The position numbers and the translations under genes are program-made. The notes below the pieces were generated by a model. The model was not told the DNA's origin and made no database searches. It was given only the letters and a program-made list of their open reading frames with translations. A stretch of 64,000 nucleotides of DNA, from positions 4,016,501-4,080,500 of the forward strand of contig NZ_CP023278.1 of the NCBI RefSeq assembly GCF_002896875.1. Reading direction: 5' to 3'. The first letter of the stretch is position 1. Each line of letters opens with the position of its first letter. Of this stretch, positions 42,475 to 52,927 are shown piece after piece. This stretch comes from Nostoc sp. CENA543 (lineage in GTDB: Bacteria; Cyanobacteriota; Cyanobacteriia; Cyanobacteriales; Nostocaceae).

Positions 42475-45282
42475 ATGAGTGTCAATAGTTACCAAGAGTC
42501 TGCCTTAGATATCACTACAGTAGTACAACTATCACAAGCAATTGCAGGTGAACTTGTGCTGTCTGACTTACTCCCGAACTTAATCTACATATTTATGGAG
42601 CATACTGAGGCGGACTTTGGCTTTTTAGTGATGGAGAAAGATGGGGAATGGGTGATAGAAGCGGCTGGGCAGTTACAATTAGGAGAAATTAGCATTAACA
42701 GTCTATTGCAGTCTCTGCCAATTGCTAATTATTTATCTCAAAGTATTATCCATCAAGTAGCCCAAACGCAGACAAGTATTGTTTTAAATAATGTAACTCC
42801 CATAGATACATTTACAACCATTGCTGACATTCAATATCATCAATCCCAATCTCTGCTGTGTGTACCACTAGTTAACCAAGGGCAACTCGAAGGCATACTT
42901 TATTTAGAGAAACAGGAAAACAAACCTTTTAGTGGGTACCACTTAGCACTGGTAGAAACTTTATCAGGACAAACAGCGATCGCTCTAGCTCATGCCCAAC
43001 TGTACACCCAAATTAAAGAACGGGAAAATCAACTAGCGCAAATATTAAAAGCTCTTCCCATTGGTGTAGCTCTGCACGACACAACTGGCAAAATTGTCTA
43101 CGCCAATTCTATTGCCGCGCGACTAGCTGGTGATGACAGCGCGCGAGCAGCCACAATTGCGGAAATTTCCCAAGCTTATCACCTGTATCGAGGCTCAACT
43201 GAACAACCTTATCCCACAGCCGAACTGCCAATTGTCCGCGCTTTAGCGGGAGAAACATTAACAGTCGATGATATGGTTTTAGTGCAAGGTAATCGTGCGA
43301 TCGCCCTCGAAGTAGCCAGTACACCAATTTATAATGATCAAGGGCAGACAGTCTATGCACTCTGCGCTATGCAAGATATTACCGAGCGCAAACAAGTAGA
43401 AATCGCCCTCAAAGAAAGTGAAGAACGCTTCCGTCAGCTAGCAGAAAATATTGATGCGATCTTCTGGATGAGAGCCAGTGATCAGTTTCAGGTATTGTAT
43501 ATCAGTCAAGCTTATACTCGCATCTTTGGAGGCTCTGCCACCGATATATTTGAGAATCCTCAATCCTTTTTTAATTTTGTCCATCCAGAAGATTTAGATA
43601 AAATCCAGACCGTCATCGTCAATTCCCAAGATAACTTTGAGCTAGAGTATCGTATTGTTCGCCCAGATGGTGAAATTCGCTGGATACGCGATCGCAGTTT
43701 TCCCATCCGCGACACCAAAGGGAACATCTATCGCTATGCTGGAATTGCAGAAGATATCACCGAACGCAAGCAAGCAGACGCAAAAATTCGGGAACAGGCT
43801 ACCTTAATTGATATTTCCACTGACGCGATTTTCGTCCAGGATTTAGAAAATCGCATTTCATTTTGGAATGAAAGTGCTAAACGTTTATACGGTTGGACAG
43901 CCGAAACTGCGATCGGCCAAAATGCCATCCAACTCTTATTTCACCCAGATGAAACCCCACTGCTAGCCAAAGAAATTCAACCTGCACTGACTCACCAAGG
44001 TGCTTGGCAAGGTGAACTGCATCAAGTCACCCAAGACGGTAGAAAAATCACCGTTGCTAGTCGTTGGACTCTCGTTCGTGATGATCAAGGACAGCCAAAA
44101 TCCATTTTAGTCACCAATACCGACATTACAGAGAAAAAACAAATCGAACAACAATTTCTCCGCGCCCAAAGGCTAGAAAGTATCGGTACGTTAGCTAGTG
44201 GTATTGCCCATGACTTAAATAATGTGCTTTCTCCCATATCCATGTCATTAGACTTATTAGAAAAAAAATTATCTGATCAACAAAGCCGACAATTAGTCAA
44301 AATGCTCGATAGCAACGTCAAGCGAGGAGCAGCATTAATCAAACAAGTATTGTCGTTTTCCAGGGGTGTATCAGGAAAACGCATGATTATTCAGGTCAAG
44401 CACATAGTTTCAGAAATCCAGCACATCATTCAGCAGACATTTCCTAAAGGTATAGAATTTTCCACGAATATCGCCCCAGAACTATGGACAATCAGTGCTG
44501 ATGCCACGCAACTCAACCAAGTGATCATGAACTTGTGCATTAATGCTCGTGATGCTATGCCTAACGGTGGTTGTTTGCGAATCGTGGGAGCAAATATTTT
44601 CATCGATGAATTATCTGTGCAGAAATATCCAGAAGCCGAAGTGGGTTGTTATGTGATGCTAGCTGTCACAGATACAGGTATGGGTATTCCTCCTGAGATA
44701 CTAGAGAGAATGTTTGAGCCATTTTTTACTACCAAAGAAATCGGTAAGGGAACCGGATTAGGATTATCAACGGTAATTGGTATCATCAGAAGTCATGGCG
44801 GATTTATCAATGTCGAAACTACAGTAGGGAAGGGTAGTCAATTTCAGGTATACCTACCAGCCGTCACCGGTCAACAATCACAACCTCCAGCCGCTCAAGA
44901 TATCCCCAAAGGTAATGGGGAATTAATTTTAGTGGTAGATGATGAACAATCAATTCGAGAAATGGCGAAAGCATTGCTGTTGAATCATAACTATCGGGTG
45001 TTAACAGCTAATAATGGTGTTGATGCGATCGCTGTATATATTCAGCACAAAACCGAGATTAGTGTGATACTAGTAGATATGGTCATGCCAGATATGGACG
45101 GCATTACAACCATCCACACACTACAAAAAATCAACCCTACTGCTAAAATTATTGCCTCTAGTGGATTATTATCCAGCGATAAACTAGCTGAAGTGGCTAG
45201 TTCTGGTGTCCAAGCGTTTTTACCCAAGCCCTACACTCTACCAGAATTATTACGGACGATATATTTGGTCAATGGTCAATAG
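42475..45282 (+). CDS. Hybrid sensor histidine kinase/response regulator (GAF-PAS3-HK-REC)
   Basis: 935 residues, soluble. GAF at about 25-175; three PAS domains at about 190-310, 315-435 (with PAC ending EDITERKQ) and 437-560; HisKA with H579 in [14 protein letters not shown]; HATPase_c with [23 protein letters not shown] and GTGLGLSTV; then a receiver domain at about 815-930 with phosphoacceptor D868 in [11 protein letters not shown] and Lys in [10 protein letters not shown]. The single GAF lacks the Cys-His of bilin binding. The 3' end runs straight into TCAATAG/TTAGTCA repeats. Signal unknown. Confidence 0.95.
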   Translation: MSVNSYQESALDITTVVQLSQAIAGELVLSDLLPNLIYIFMEHTEADFGFLVMEKDGEWVIEAAGQLQLGEISINSLLQSLPIANYLSQSIIHQVAQTQTSIVLNNVTPIDTFTTIADIQYHQSQSLLCVPLVNQGQLEGILYLEKQENKPFSGYHLALVETLSGQTAIALAHAQLYTQIKERENQLAQILKALPIGVALHDTTGKIVYANSIAARLAGDDSARAATIAEISQAYHLYRGSTEQPYPTAELPIVRALAGETLTVDDMVLVQGNRAIALEVASTPIYNDQGQTVYALCAMQDITERKQVEIALKESEERFRQLAENIDAIFWMRASDQFQVLYISQAYTRIFGGSATDIFENPQSFFNFVHPEDLDKIQTVIVNSQDNFELEYRIVRPDGEIRWIRDRSFPIRDTKGNIYRYAGIAEDITERKQADAKIREQATLIDISTDAIFVQDLENRISFWNESAKRLYGWTAETAIGQNAIQLLFHPDETPLLAKEIQPALTHQGAWQGELHQVTQDGRKITVASRWTLVRDDQGQPKSILVTNTDITEKKQIEQQFLRAQRLESIGTLASGIAHDLNNVLSPISMSLDLLEKKLSDQQSRQLVKMLDSNVKRGAALIKQVLSFSRGVSGKRMIIQVKHIVSEIQHIIQQTFPKGIEFSTNIAPELWTISADATQLNQVIMNLCINARDAMPNGGCLRIVGANIFIDELSVQKYPEAEVGCYVMLAVTDTGMGIPPEILERMFEPFFTTKEIGKGTGLGLSTVIGIIRSHGGFINVETTVGKGSQFQVYLPAVTGQQSQPPAAQDIPKGNGELILVVDDEQSIREMAKALLLNHNYRVLTANNGVDAIAVYIQHKTEISVILVDMVMPDMDGITTIHTLQKINPTAKIIASSGLLSSDKLAEVASSGVQAFLPKPYTLPELLRTIYLVNGQ

Positions 45283-45365
45283 TCAATAGTCAATAGTCAT
45301 TAGTCATTAGTCATTAGTCATTAGTCAATAGTCATTAGTCATTAGTCATTAGTCATTAGTCATTA
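45270..45365. repeat. Short tandem repeat, heptamers TCAATAG / TCATTAG
   Basis: About 13 tandem copies begin in the last codons of the hybrid kinase gene and run to a MITE-like element at 45366. Confidence 0.9.
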
Positions 45366-45488
45366 GGGACTTCCAGAAAATAAACTATCCAAATTTATAT
45401 TCTTCAAAACAACTGTCTTTCCCCCTGCTCCCTGCCCCCTGCCCCCTTGCCATCAAAGTGATAGTATATTTTTTTAATTGGAAGTCCC
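45366..45488. mobile_element. MITE-like element with GGGACTTCCA ends
   Basis: GGGACTTCCA at the left and its reverse complement TGGAAGTCCC at the right, each followed inward after an A/T spacer by ACTATC. The 123-bp element contains a CCCTGCCC repeat patch and no gene. The flanks read TTAG on the left and CTAG on the right. It was probably inserted into the heptamer tract. Confidence 0.55.
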
Positions 45489-45628
45489 CTAGTCAAGCAA
45501 TTTTAGACTCAATCCAAAATTCAAAATCTAAAATCTAAAATTCGCAGGGTGAACACGTATCAAAAATTTAGCTATTTTTATCTTTAATTTGCTTAATTGA
45601 TACAAATTCTACAATCATGTGTATATAA

Positions 45629-45666
45629 TGCAAGCAATTACTTGCAATTGTAAGCAAGTGCTTGCA
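45629..45666. promoter_or_regulatory. 38-bp near-perfect palindrome, probable TetR operator
   Basis: TGCAAGCAATTACTTGCAAT is the left half, centred on CAATTG; the right half is its reverse complement with three differences. It overlaps the end of a TATAAT box (45624-45629) and ends 8 bp before the TetR start codon, so repressor binding would block transcription of the TetR gene and perhaps of the efflux genes after it. Confidence 0.75.
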
Positions 45667-45674
45667 TAAATGTC

Positions 45675-46274
45675 ATGAATCATTTAATGTCAAGAACAGC
45701 GCACACTCGCTCACGGTTAATCAAGGCGGCAACTGAAGTATTCGCTGATGCAGGGTTAACTGGAGCTACTACCAGAGAAATTGCGCGGGTAGCAGGAGTC
45801 AATGAAGTTACTTTGTTTCGCCATTTTCAAACTAAGGAGCAACTTTTAGCGGCTGTGATTCAGCAAGCTATGGCTTTACAGGCACAAATGTTGGCTTATC
45901 AGGATGAATGGACTCAGGATTTACAGATTGACTTGAGACATTATGCGCGGTTGTGTAATCGCATGATGGAAGAACACGAAGCTCTGATTCGGACATTTAT
46001 TGGAGAGGCTAAACGCAATCCAGAAGTAGCTCGTCAAATTTTATACGATGCAGACCAAGCTTTGCGAGAACAACTAGTTACCTATCTCAAAAAAGCTCAG
46101 AATAAGGGAAAAGTACGTACAGATGTAGATTTGCGGGCTGCTGTCGATAGTTTTACTGGAATGCTATTGTACGGAATGTTACGCCGAGGTCATGCGACTG
46201 GTACATTAGGTTATAGTCGTGCTTGTTACATTGAAACCTGTGTGCAGATATTGCTCAGTAGCTTAGAGATATAG
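45675..46274 (+). CDS. TetR/AcrR family transcriptional repressor
   Basis: 199 residues (or 195 from the ATG at 45687, MSRTAHT). The DNA-binding domain is clear: RLIKAATEVFADAGLTGATT, then REIARVAGVNEVTLFRHFQTKEQL. The C-terminal ligand domain is helical and not specific. It stands directly behind a 38-bp palindrome and before RND adaptor and pump genes on the same strand (162 bp to the adaptor), so it most likely represses itself and the pump. Confidence 0.93.
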   Translation: MNHLMSRTAHTRSRLIKAATEVFADAGLTGATTREIARVAGVNEVTLFRHFQTKEQLLAAVIQQAMALQAQMLAYQDEWTQDLQIDLRHYARLCNRMMEEHEALIRTFIGEAKRNPEVARQILYDADQALREQLVTYLKKAQNKGKVRTDVDLRAAVDSFTGMLLYGMLRRGHATGTLGYSRACYIETCVQILLSSLEI

Positions 46275-46436
46275 GGAAAAATGACAAGTTCATTCTAGAT
46301 TTACCACTATGTATCAACCTAAAATCATAGATTGCTGCGACAAATATTAATCATCAGTAGAGTTTTTAAAGATTCACCTTAACAGAAGATATTACCGTAA
46401 TTTTTCTAGCTCAGATTGAAGGACTAGTAACAATAT

Positions 46437-47990
46437 ATGTCTCATGAAGAACACTCTCATTCCTCTGTGCCAGTAGACACACAAGATACCCAAGGCACTG
46501 AAAAATCTGACAGTCCCTCATCAGAAAATCAATCTCCCTCAAATTCTCCTGGACAGAAGCCGCGTTGGCCTGTAATTGTGGGGGTGATTTTGCTGATTTT
46601 GGGTGGTGGTTTCGGCTGGAGATGGTGGCAAAGTAGCATTGCAGCTAATAGACAATCAGCAACAGCAGCCGGTAAACCGATGGGAGTTCCGGTAAAAGTG
46701 GCGGAAGTGGAGGCAGGAAATTTACAGGAAAGCTCCGTATTTGTCGGGAGTTTAGAAGCACCGCGCTCAGTGGTACTTTCTCCAGAAATTGAAGGTAGAG
46801 TTAGTCAGATTTTAGTCAGAGAAGGCGATCGCGTCCAGGAAGGACAAGCTGTGATTCGTCTGGAAAGTGATAATGCTCAAGCGCAGTTATTACAAGCCAA
46901 AGCATCCCTAGAACAAAGCCGCGCCCGCCTTGCAGAACTCAAAGCTGGTACTCGCACAGAAGAAATCGCCCAAGCCAGAGCGCAAGTAGCCCAAGCCCAA
47001 GCCAGATTAGCAGATGCCCAAGCCGGAGCGCGTCCAGAGGAAATTGCTCAAGCCGAAGCACAAATTGAATCAGCCCAATCGGAATTAGACTTAGCGAAAT
47101 CCAGAGCCAAGCGATACGAACAACTGAGAAAAGAAGGTGCAGTTTCTCAAGACACCTTAGATTCATATTTAAAAGAACAACGTAGCGCGGAAGCTAGCTT
47201 ACAAGAAGCCCAACGCAGATTAGAACAATTACGCAAAAGCCGCCGTTCTGACATTACTGAACTCACCGCCGCCCTAGAACAGCAAAGACAAAACCTCAGA
47301 CAACTAGAAAACGGCGCACGTCCCGAAGAAATTGCCCAAGCGCGATCGCAAGTTACCCAAGCCGCCGCCCAAGTCAAAGCTGCCGAAGTCCAAGTACGTT
47401 ATACCAGCGTTCTCGCACCGTTTACGGGAATTGTCGGTGATATTCCTGTGCGCGTGGGTAGCTTTGTCAGCAAAGGCGATCAACTCACCACACTGACTAG
47501 AAACAGTGCTTTAGAACTAAATATTTCCATTCCCCTCAACCAAGCAGCACAACTGCGAACAGGGTTAACTGTACAGATGTTAAACGCCCAAGGCGAACCC
47601 ACCGCCACAGGGAGAATTAGTTTCATCGAACCCAACGCCAATTCCAATTCTCAAACAGTCTTGGCAAAAGCCACCTTTAGCAACGGTACAGGACAACTAC
47701 TCAATCGCCAACTAGTGCAAGCGAGAGTAATTTGGGGTGAACGTCCAGGGGTATTAATTCCCGTCACCGCCGTATCTCGTCTGGGTGGAGAAAGCTTTGT
47801 CTTTGTCGCCCAACCGCCAGAAAAGCCCCAACCAGGAGGCGCGTCTTTAGTAGCCAGCCAAAAATCGGTGAAATTAGGAGCGATTGAAGGCAACAATTAT
47901 CAAGTCCTAGAAGGGCTAAAACCCGGCGACAAAATCGTAGTTTCCGGCATACTCAACCTCAGTAACGGCGCACCCATTATTCCAGAGTAG
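46437..47990 (+). CDS. RND efflux periplasmic adaptor (HlyD/AcrA family)
   Basis: 517 residues. A cytoplasmic Ser/Pro-rich start, one membrane segment (PVIVGVILLILGGGFGW), then the lipoyl half (VLSPEIEGRVSQILVREGD), a long coiled-coil hairpin from about 145 to 310, the second lipoyl half (VLAPFTGIVGDIPVRVGSF) and barrel and membrane-proximal domains. The hairpin contains three copies of a G-A/T-R-xEEIAQA-type unit, so it has grown by internal duplication and is longer than in AcrA. It links the RND pump to an outer-membrane channel, which is not in this window. Confidence 0.93.
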   Translation: MSHEEHSHSSVPVDTQDTQGTEKSDSPSSENQSPSNSPGQKPRWPVIVGVILLILGGGFGWRWWQSSIAANRQSATAAGKPMGVPVKVAEVEAGNLQESSVFVGSLEAPRSVVLSPEIEGRVSQILVREGDRVQEGQAVIRLESDNAQAQLLQAKASLEQSRARLAELKAGTRTEEIAQARAQVAQAQARLADAQAGARPEEIAQAEAQIESAQSELDLAKSRAKRYEQLRKEGAVSQDTLDSYLKEQRSAEASLQEAQRRLEQLRKSRRSDITELTAALEQQRQNLRQLENGARPEEIAQARSQVTQAAAQVKAAEVQVRYTSVLAPFTGIVGDIPVRVGSFVSKGDQLTTLTRNSALELNISIPLNQAAQLRTGLTVQMLNAQGEPTATGRISFIEPNANSNSQTVLAKATFSNGTGQLLNRQLVQARVIWGERPGVLIPVTAVSRLGGESFVFVAQPPEKPQPGGASLVASQKSVKLGAIEGNNYQVLEGLKPGDKIVVSGILNLSNGAPIIPE

Positions 47991-48002
47991 AGGCTTTCAA
48001 GG

Positions 48003-48150
48003 GCAGGGGAGCAGGAAGTGTGGGAGGGGTGGGAGGTGTGGGAGGATAGGGAAGAAATCTTTCCCCCCACACTCCCCACACTCCCCACACTCCCCACACT
48101 CCCCATCTTCCCAATCCCCATCTTCCCAATCCCCAATCCCCAATCCCCAT
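48003..48150. repeat. Repeat block between adaptor and pump genes
   Basis: GTGTGGGAG copies, then CACTCCC and CCCCAAT copies, nearly the same block as at 11090-11220. It lies inside what is otherwise an adaptor-pump operon and supplies 45 false codons in front of the pump start. Confidence 0.88.
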
Positions 48151-48152
48151 AT

Positions 48153-51100
48153 ATGTTCGTCGATTTCTTCATCAAGCGACCAGTCTTTTCTACAGTCTGT
48201 GCGTTAATTATTTTGCTAGTGGGACTTATCAGTATTCCCACCTTACCTATTGCCCGGTTCCCAGATATTAGTCCGACACAAATCAACGTTGCTGCTAACT
48301 ACACAGGCGCGAGTGCAGAAGTAGTAGAAAGCGGTGTGACAAATATCTTAGAACGGCAAATTAACGGCGTGGAAGGAGTTAAATATATTACTTCCAGCAG
48401 TAGTAATGACGGTTCTAGTAGCATCACTGTAACTTTTGATTCCTCACGAGATAAAGATATTGCGGCCGTTGATGTCCAAAATCGTGTGTCTGTGGCGGAA
48501 GCCCAATTACCCGATGTCGTGCAGCGTACAGGTGTGCGAGTCACGAAGCAATCTAATAATATTTTGTTGGCGATTGGTTTGTACACCGATAATCAGGAAT
48601 ATGACAACATATTTCTCAGTAATTACGCTGACCTGTACTTAACCGATGCCTTAAAACGAGTTAAAGGTGTGGGTGATGTCCGCATTTTTGGGGAACGTCG
48701 CTATGCTATGCGGTTGTGGTTAGATCCTAATCGTTTAGCCAGTCGGGGTTTAACTACAGCAGATGTCACCAGTGCCTTGTCAGAACAAAACTTGCAAGTA
48801 GGTGCAGGGAGAATTGGACAAGAACCTGCGCCCAAAGGACAACAATATCAACTCGATGTGCGCGCAGCTAGCCGACTGACAGATGTCACAGAGTTTGAAG
48901 AACTAGTAATCAAAACTGAGAGTGATGGCACTTTAGTTAAACTCAAAGATGTCGGTAGAGCCGAATTAGGGGCGGAAAATTACAATACCTTCTTGCGTTT
49001 CCGGGGCAAAGAGGCAGTAGGCTTGGGGATTTATCAAGTCCCTGGTAGTAACGCCTTGGATGTAGCCAGGGGGGTCAAAGCGGAAATGACTCGATTGGCT
49101 CCGAGTTTACCGCCAGGCATGAAATATCAGGTAGCTTTTGATACTACAGTTTTTGTTGAAGAATCCCTGTCAGAAGTAGTAATAACTTTGATACAAGCTG
49201 TAGTTTTAGTGGTACTGGTGATTTTTGTTTTCTTACAGGACTGGCGCACTACCTTAATTCCAGCTTTAACGATTCCTTTGGCTTTGGTGGGGACATTTGC
49301 CTTTGTCAAAGTCTTTAACTTTTCCATTAATAGTTTGACCTTGTTCGGTTTAACATTAGCATCGGGGATGGTGGTAGACGATGCGATTGTGGTAGTGGAG
49401 CAAATTAGCCGTTTTATTCAAGATAAAGGTATTCAACCCCGTCGCGCCGCTAGTGAATCGATGGCGGAATTGTTTGGTGCAGTTATTGCTACTTCCTTAG
49501 TATTGATGGCGGTGTTTGTGCCGGTGGCGTTCTTTCCGGGAACAACTGGCGCATTGTATCGACAATTTGCTTTAACCATCGCCTTTTCTATTGTCATTTC
49601 CACATTTTTGGCTTTGACTTTGACACCTTCTTTGTGCGCTTTGCTACTGCGTCAAGGACAAAGGCCGACGGGCTGGCTGGGATGGATTTTTGAGCAAATT
49701 AATAGATTTTTGGATTGGGTACAACGAGGTTATCGGCGATCGCTCGCTTTCCTGACGCGGATTAAAAGCATTATCATTGGTCTATTCGTTGTTTCCTTGG
49801 GGATGACAGCTTGGCTGTACATGACAGTTCCCACAGCCTTTTTACCCGATGAAGACCAAGGTTATTTCATCACGATTATTCAAGGGCCACAAGGGGTATC
49901 TTTGCAATACACCAGTGATGTGATGTCTAAGGTAGAAAAAGAAATTTTGCAACTACCGGAAGTAGTAGGAACTTTTGCAGTTGGTGGTTTTGGTTTTAGT
50001 GGGAGTACAGCCAATAGTGGGATTATCTTCACCACCTTAAAACCTTGGGATGAACGCCCCCGCCCCGACCAAACAGTACAAGCTATGATTGGTAAACTGC
50101 AAGGTAAGTTTTTTGCCATTCCTGAAGCCAGAGTTTTTCCTGTCAACCCTCCTGGAATTCAAGGTTTGGGTAACTTTGGCGGTTTTACCTTCCAACTCCA
50201 AGACCGCAGAGGCAATAGCGGTTTAGAGAATTTGGTGCAGACAATGGGACAACTATTGGGACGCGCCAATCAAACACAAGGATTACAAGCTGTATTTACT
50301 ACCTTTGCTGCCAATACACCACAGTTACTAGTGGAAGTAGACCGCAACAAAGCCAAAGCCTTGCAGGTTGATATTGATGATATTTTCAGCACCTTACAGA
50401 CGGCTTTGGGTTCTCAGTATGTGAATGACTTTAACTTGCAACAGCGCAACTATCGAGTGTATGTGCAAGCAGACCAACAGTTTCGCGCTAACCCCAAAGA
50501 TATCGAACAATTGTATGTGCGATCGCAAACTAATCAAATGATTCCTCTGGGTAATTTAGTCAAAGTTACCGATATTGTGGGGGCGCAAACGATTAACCAC
50601 TACAATCTCTTTCGTGCCATTGAAATAAACGGTTCTGCTGCACCTGGTTTTAGTTCTGGGGATGCAATTAAAAAAATGGAAGAAGCAGCCCAAGCAGTTT
50701 TACCTGCTGGTTATGGTTATGAATGGTCTGGGACTTCCTTAGAAGAACAAGAATCTGGTGGTTTAGCACCTCTAATTTTTGGTTTGGGACTAGTATTTGT
50801 ATTTTTGGTACTCGCCGCCCAATACGAAAACTATATAGACCCAATTATCATTCTTTTAGCTGTACCTCTGGCAATTTTTGGTGCCTTGGTAGCCCAATCA
50901 ATGCGGGGTTTTGCTAATGATGTTTACTGTCAAATTGGTTTAGTGATGTTGATTGGTTTGGCTAGTAAAAACGCGATTTTGATTGTGGAATTTGCCAACC
51001 AATTACGTGAACAAGGACTAAGTATCACCAAAGCAGCAATTGAAGCATCCCAAGAACGTTTACGCCCAATTTTGATGACGGCTTTTTCTACACTCATCGG

Positions 51101-51344
51101 GATTTTTCCTTTAACCACAGCTACAGGTGCAGGTGCAGGGAGTCGCCAGTCATTGGGAACTGCCGTATTTGGTGGGATGTTAATCGCTACTTTCTTAAGT
51201 TTGTTTGTTGTTCCCATCTTGTATATTGTAATTAAGACAATGACTGAACGTTTTCTCAACTTCAATCAGAAGCCAGCATTAGACACTGGTGCAACTTCAT
51301 TAGATAGACAACCCGTGGCTTCAGCGACAAAAACCGATGATTAA
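48153..51344 (+). CDS. RND efflux transporter, hydrophobe/amphiphile exporter (AcrB type)
   Basis: 1063 residues from the ATG at 48153, the usual length. MFVDFFIKRPVFSTVCALII is the conserved N-terminal amphipathic start and first membrane helix. Two periplasmic loops (about 40-330 and 560-860) and 12 membrane helices follow. GMVVDDAIVVVE in the fourth helix holds the paired aspartates of the proton relay, and the lysine of the tenth helix is in IGLASKNAILIVEF. It exports drugs, bile-like or lipophilic compounds with the adaptor encoded upstream. The C-terminus is a short Thr/Ala-rich tail. Confidence 0.95.
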   Translation: MFVDFFIKRPVFSTVCALIILLVGLISIPTLPIARFPDISPTQINVAANYTGASAEVVESGVTNILERQINGVEGVKYITSSSSNDGSSSITVTFDSSRDKDIAAVDVQNRVSVAEAQLPDVVQRTGVRVTKQSNNILLAIGLYTDNQEYDNIFLSNYADLYLTDALKRVKGVGDVRIFGERRYAMRLWLDPNRLASRGLTTADVTSALSEQNLQVGAGRIGQEPAPKGQQYQLDVRAASRLTDVTEFEELVIKTESDGTLVKLKDVGRAELGAENYNTFLRFRGKEAVGLGIYQVPGSNALDVARGVKAEMTRLAPSLPPGMKYQVAFDTTVFVEESLSEVVITLIQAVVLVVLVIFVFLQDWRTTLIPALTIPLALVGTFAFVKVFNFSINSLTLFGLTLASGMVVDDAIVVVEQISRFIQDKGIQPRRAASESMAELFGAVIATSLVLMAVFVPVAFFPGTTGALYRQFALTIAFSIVISTFLALTLTPSLCALLLRQGQRPTGWLGWIFEQINRFLDWVQRGYRRSLAFLTRIKSIIIGLFVVSLGMTAWLYMTVPTAFLPDEDQGYFITIIQGPQGVSLQYTSDVMSKVEKEILQLPEVVGTFAVGGFGFSGSTANSGIIFTTLKPWDERPRPDQTVQAMIGKLQGKFFAIPEARVFPVNPPGIQGLGNFGGFTFQLQDRRGNSGLENLVQTMGQLLGRANQTQGLQAVFTTFAANTPQLLVEVDRNKAKALQVDIDDIFSTLQTALGSQYVNDFNLQQRNYRVYVQADQQFRANPKDIEQLYVRSQTNQMIPLGNLVKVTDIVGAQTINHYNLFRAIEINGSAAPGFSSGDAIKKMEEAAQAVLPAGYGYEWSGTSLEEQESGGLAPLIFGLGLVFVFLVLAAQYENYIDPIIILLAVPLAIFGALVAQSMRGFANDVYCQIGLVMLIGLASKNAILIVEFANQLREQGLSITKAAIEASQERLRPILMTAFSTLIGIFPLTTATGAGAGSRQSLGTAVFGGMLIATFLSLFVVPILYIVIKTMTERFLNFNQKPALDTGATSLDRQPVASATKTDD

Positions 51345-51562
51345 GTCAGTAGAGAATCAGCTTTTAGATGGGTGAAAAATTACGTAAAAATCCCACATAA
51401 TACCCATGTAAAGCCATCAAAAAAATCACGCCCAGCATTTACTCTCTATTCTCCAGTCCCCAGTCCTAGAAAAAGTAAAAAGGCAAAAGAATCTGTTTTC
51501 TTTATTTTTGCTTTTGCCTTTTACCTTTTGCCTTTTGCCTTTTACCCAATCAGGTGTTGCTT

Positions 51563-52381
51563 ATGAACTTCTCTTTACCTCGACAATATTTTTACCAAGA
51601 AATCCAGCATTCCGATGAGCATATTGACTTAGCCAAGGCAGCTTTATATATTGCCAAAGAAGAATATCCTTACATTGATATAGGAGAATACTTAAATGTT
51701 TTGGATACGATGGCAGAGGAAGTGCAAGAACGTTTGCCATCTTCCCGTTATCCGTTGCGAGTTATTCAAACTATCAATCAATATCTATATGATGATTTGG
51801 GATTCTTCGGAAATCAAAGTAATTATTATGACCCCTGTAATAGTTTTTTAAATGATGTAATTGACCGCCGGACTGGTATTCCAATTACGATGGCTCTGGT
51901 TTATTTAGAAATTGCCCGCCGCATTGATTTTCCCATGTTAGGTGTAGGAATGCCGGGGCATTTTCTGATTCGTCCGGCAATTCCAGAAATGGAGATTTTT
52001 GTTGATGCTTTCAATCGTGGTGAGGTGATGTTTGCCCAAGATTGTCAAGATAGAATCAATCAAATGTTTCAGCAAAATGTGCCTTTACGCCCAGAATTTT
52101 TAGCTACAGTTAGTAAGCGGCAATTCTTAGCTCGAATGTTAGCTAATTTGAAATATATTTATTTGAGACAACAACAATTAGAAAAAAGCTTGGCTGTTGT
52201 AGAACGGATTTTGCTATTATTTCCTGATGCTGCTTCAGAAGTGCGCGATCGCGGTTTATTAAATTATCAACTTGGCAACTACTCCCAAGCAACAGCAGAC
52301 CTACAAAATTATCTGACTAACACTCCTGAAACTGAAGATGCAGCTTTGATTCGGCGATTACTCAGTGATTTGGAAACTTGA
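51563..52381 (+). CDS. SirB1 family protein (transglutaminase-like fold plus TPR)
   Basis: 272 residues from the ATG at 51563 (AGGTG lies 7 bp upstream), preferred over the one 9 bp earlier. The N-terminal part (ALYIAKEEYPYIDIGEYLN, FFGNQSNYYDPCNSFLNDVI, DRRTGIPITMALVYLEIAR, GVGMPGHFLIR, FVDAFNRG) is the SirB1/YchA transglutaminase-like domain with a Cys-His-Asp-like set (Cys in YDPCNS, His in PGHF, Asp in VDAF). TPR-like helices end the protein. Members have an unknown role. A TTTTGCC/TTTTACC repeat precedes it. Confidence 0.88.
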   Translation: MNFSLPRQYFYQEIQHSDEHIDLAKAALYIAKEEYPYIDIGEYLNVLDTMAEEVQERLPSSRYPLRVIQTINQYLYDDLGFFGNQSNYYDPCNSFLNDVIDRRTGIPITMALVYLEIARRIDFPMLGVGMPGHFLIRPAIPEMEIFVDAFNRGEVMFAQDCQDRINQMFQQNVPLRPEFLATVSKRQFLARMLANLKYIYLRQQQLEKSLAVVERILLLFPDAASEVRDRGLLNYQLGNYSQATADLQNYLTNTPETEDAALIRRLLSDLET

Positions 52382-52927
52382 TTATCCACCCTGAAAAAGT
52401 TTCAGCCAGTACATTCAGGTATCAAGTCAGATTCCTGGTATATTAATTGATTGCGGAATGTTATTTTAAATTTTCAGACACACCTCACAAATTAAATCAG
52501 CTTGCCTTCAATCTTGGGGTGTTCTGACTGCTTTTAGTAGTTATATCCAACCCCTTCACCAACTGCAAAAGTTCTCAATGATTAGTTGGAAACAAAGGAA
52601 CGCTCAACAACTCCAATTCGCACCTGATATAGTGCTTTCCTGACGATATCACGGTCTTTTTAGGTTGGGGAGCGTCATATACTTGCACCCTTAAATCCCC
52701 TGAAATTCCCGTATTTCTGAGGGGAGGAACACAGCTAAGGTGACAATTTTACTTAGATATCGGCGACTTTCAACAATAACTGTTAACTATTTACTGTTGA
52801 CTAATTACCAATCCCCTACACTAAAGTAGGGGTTTTTTCATGTCCCTGACTGGTGATTAGAGTGAAATAATGGGATTGATGAATGCCAAGATCAAAGTAA
52901 GGATGTCATAAGGGTATTGCCAGCACT
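52382..52927. other. Intergenic region holding a candidate small RNA
   Basis: 546 bp without a supportable reading frame between two plus-strand genes. The strong terminator at 52813-52838 lies 430 bp past the SirB1 stop, too far to be its natural end. A bulged hairpin stands at 52697-52724 (CCCCTGAAAT ... ATTTCTGAGGGG). Together they suggest a separate transcript, start unknown. Confidence 0.4.
52813..52838 (+). terminator. Intrinsic terminator
   Basis: CCCCTAC, loop ACTAAA, GTAGGGG, then six T. Seven-pair GC-rich stem with a clean T run on the plus strand. It is 90 bp upstream of the SagB-like gene, so it also insulates that gene from upstream transcription. Confidence 0.88.

Noticed and set aside
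48018-48152. N-terminal extension of the RND pump
   Set aside because: The 45 codons (TLPTLPTLP-type) are read from tandem repeats; the conserved MFVDFFIKRP start is at 48153.
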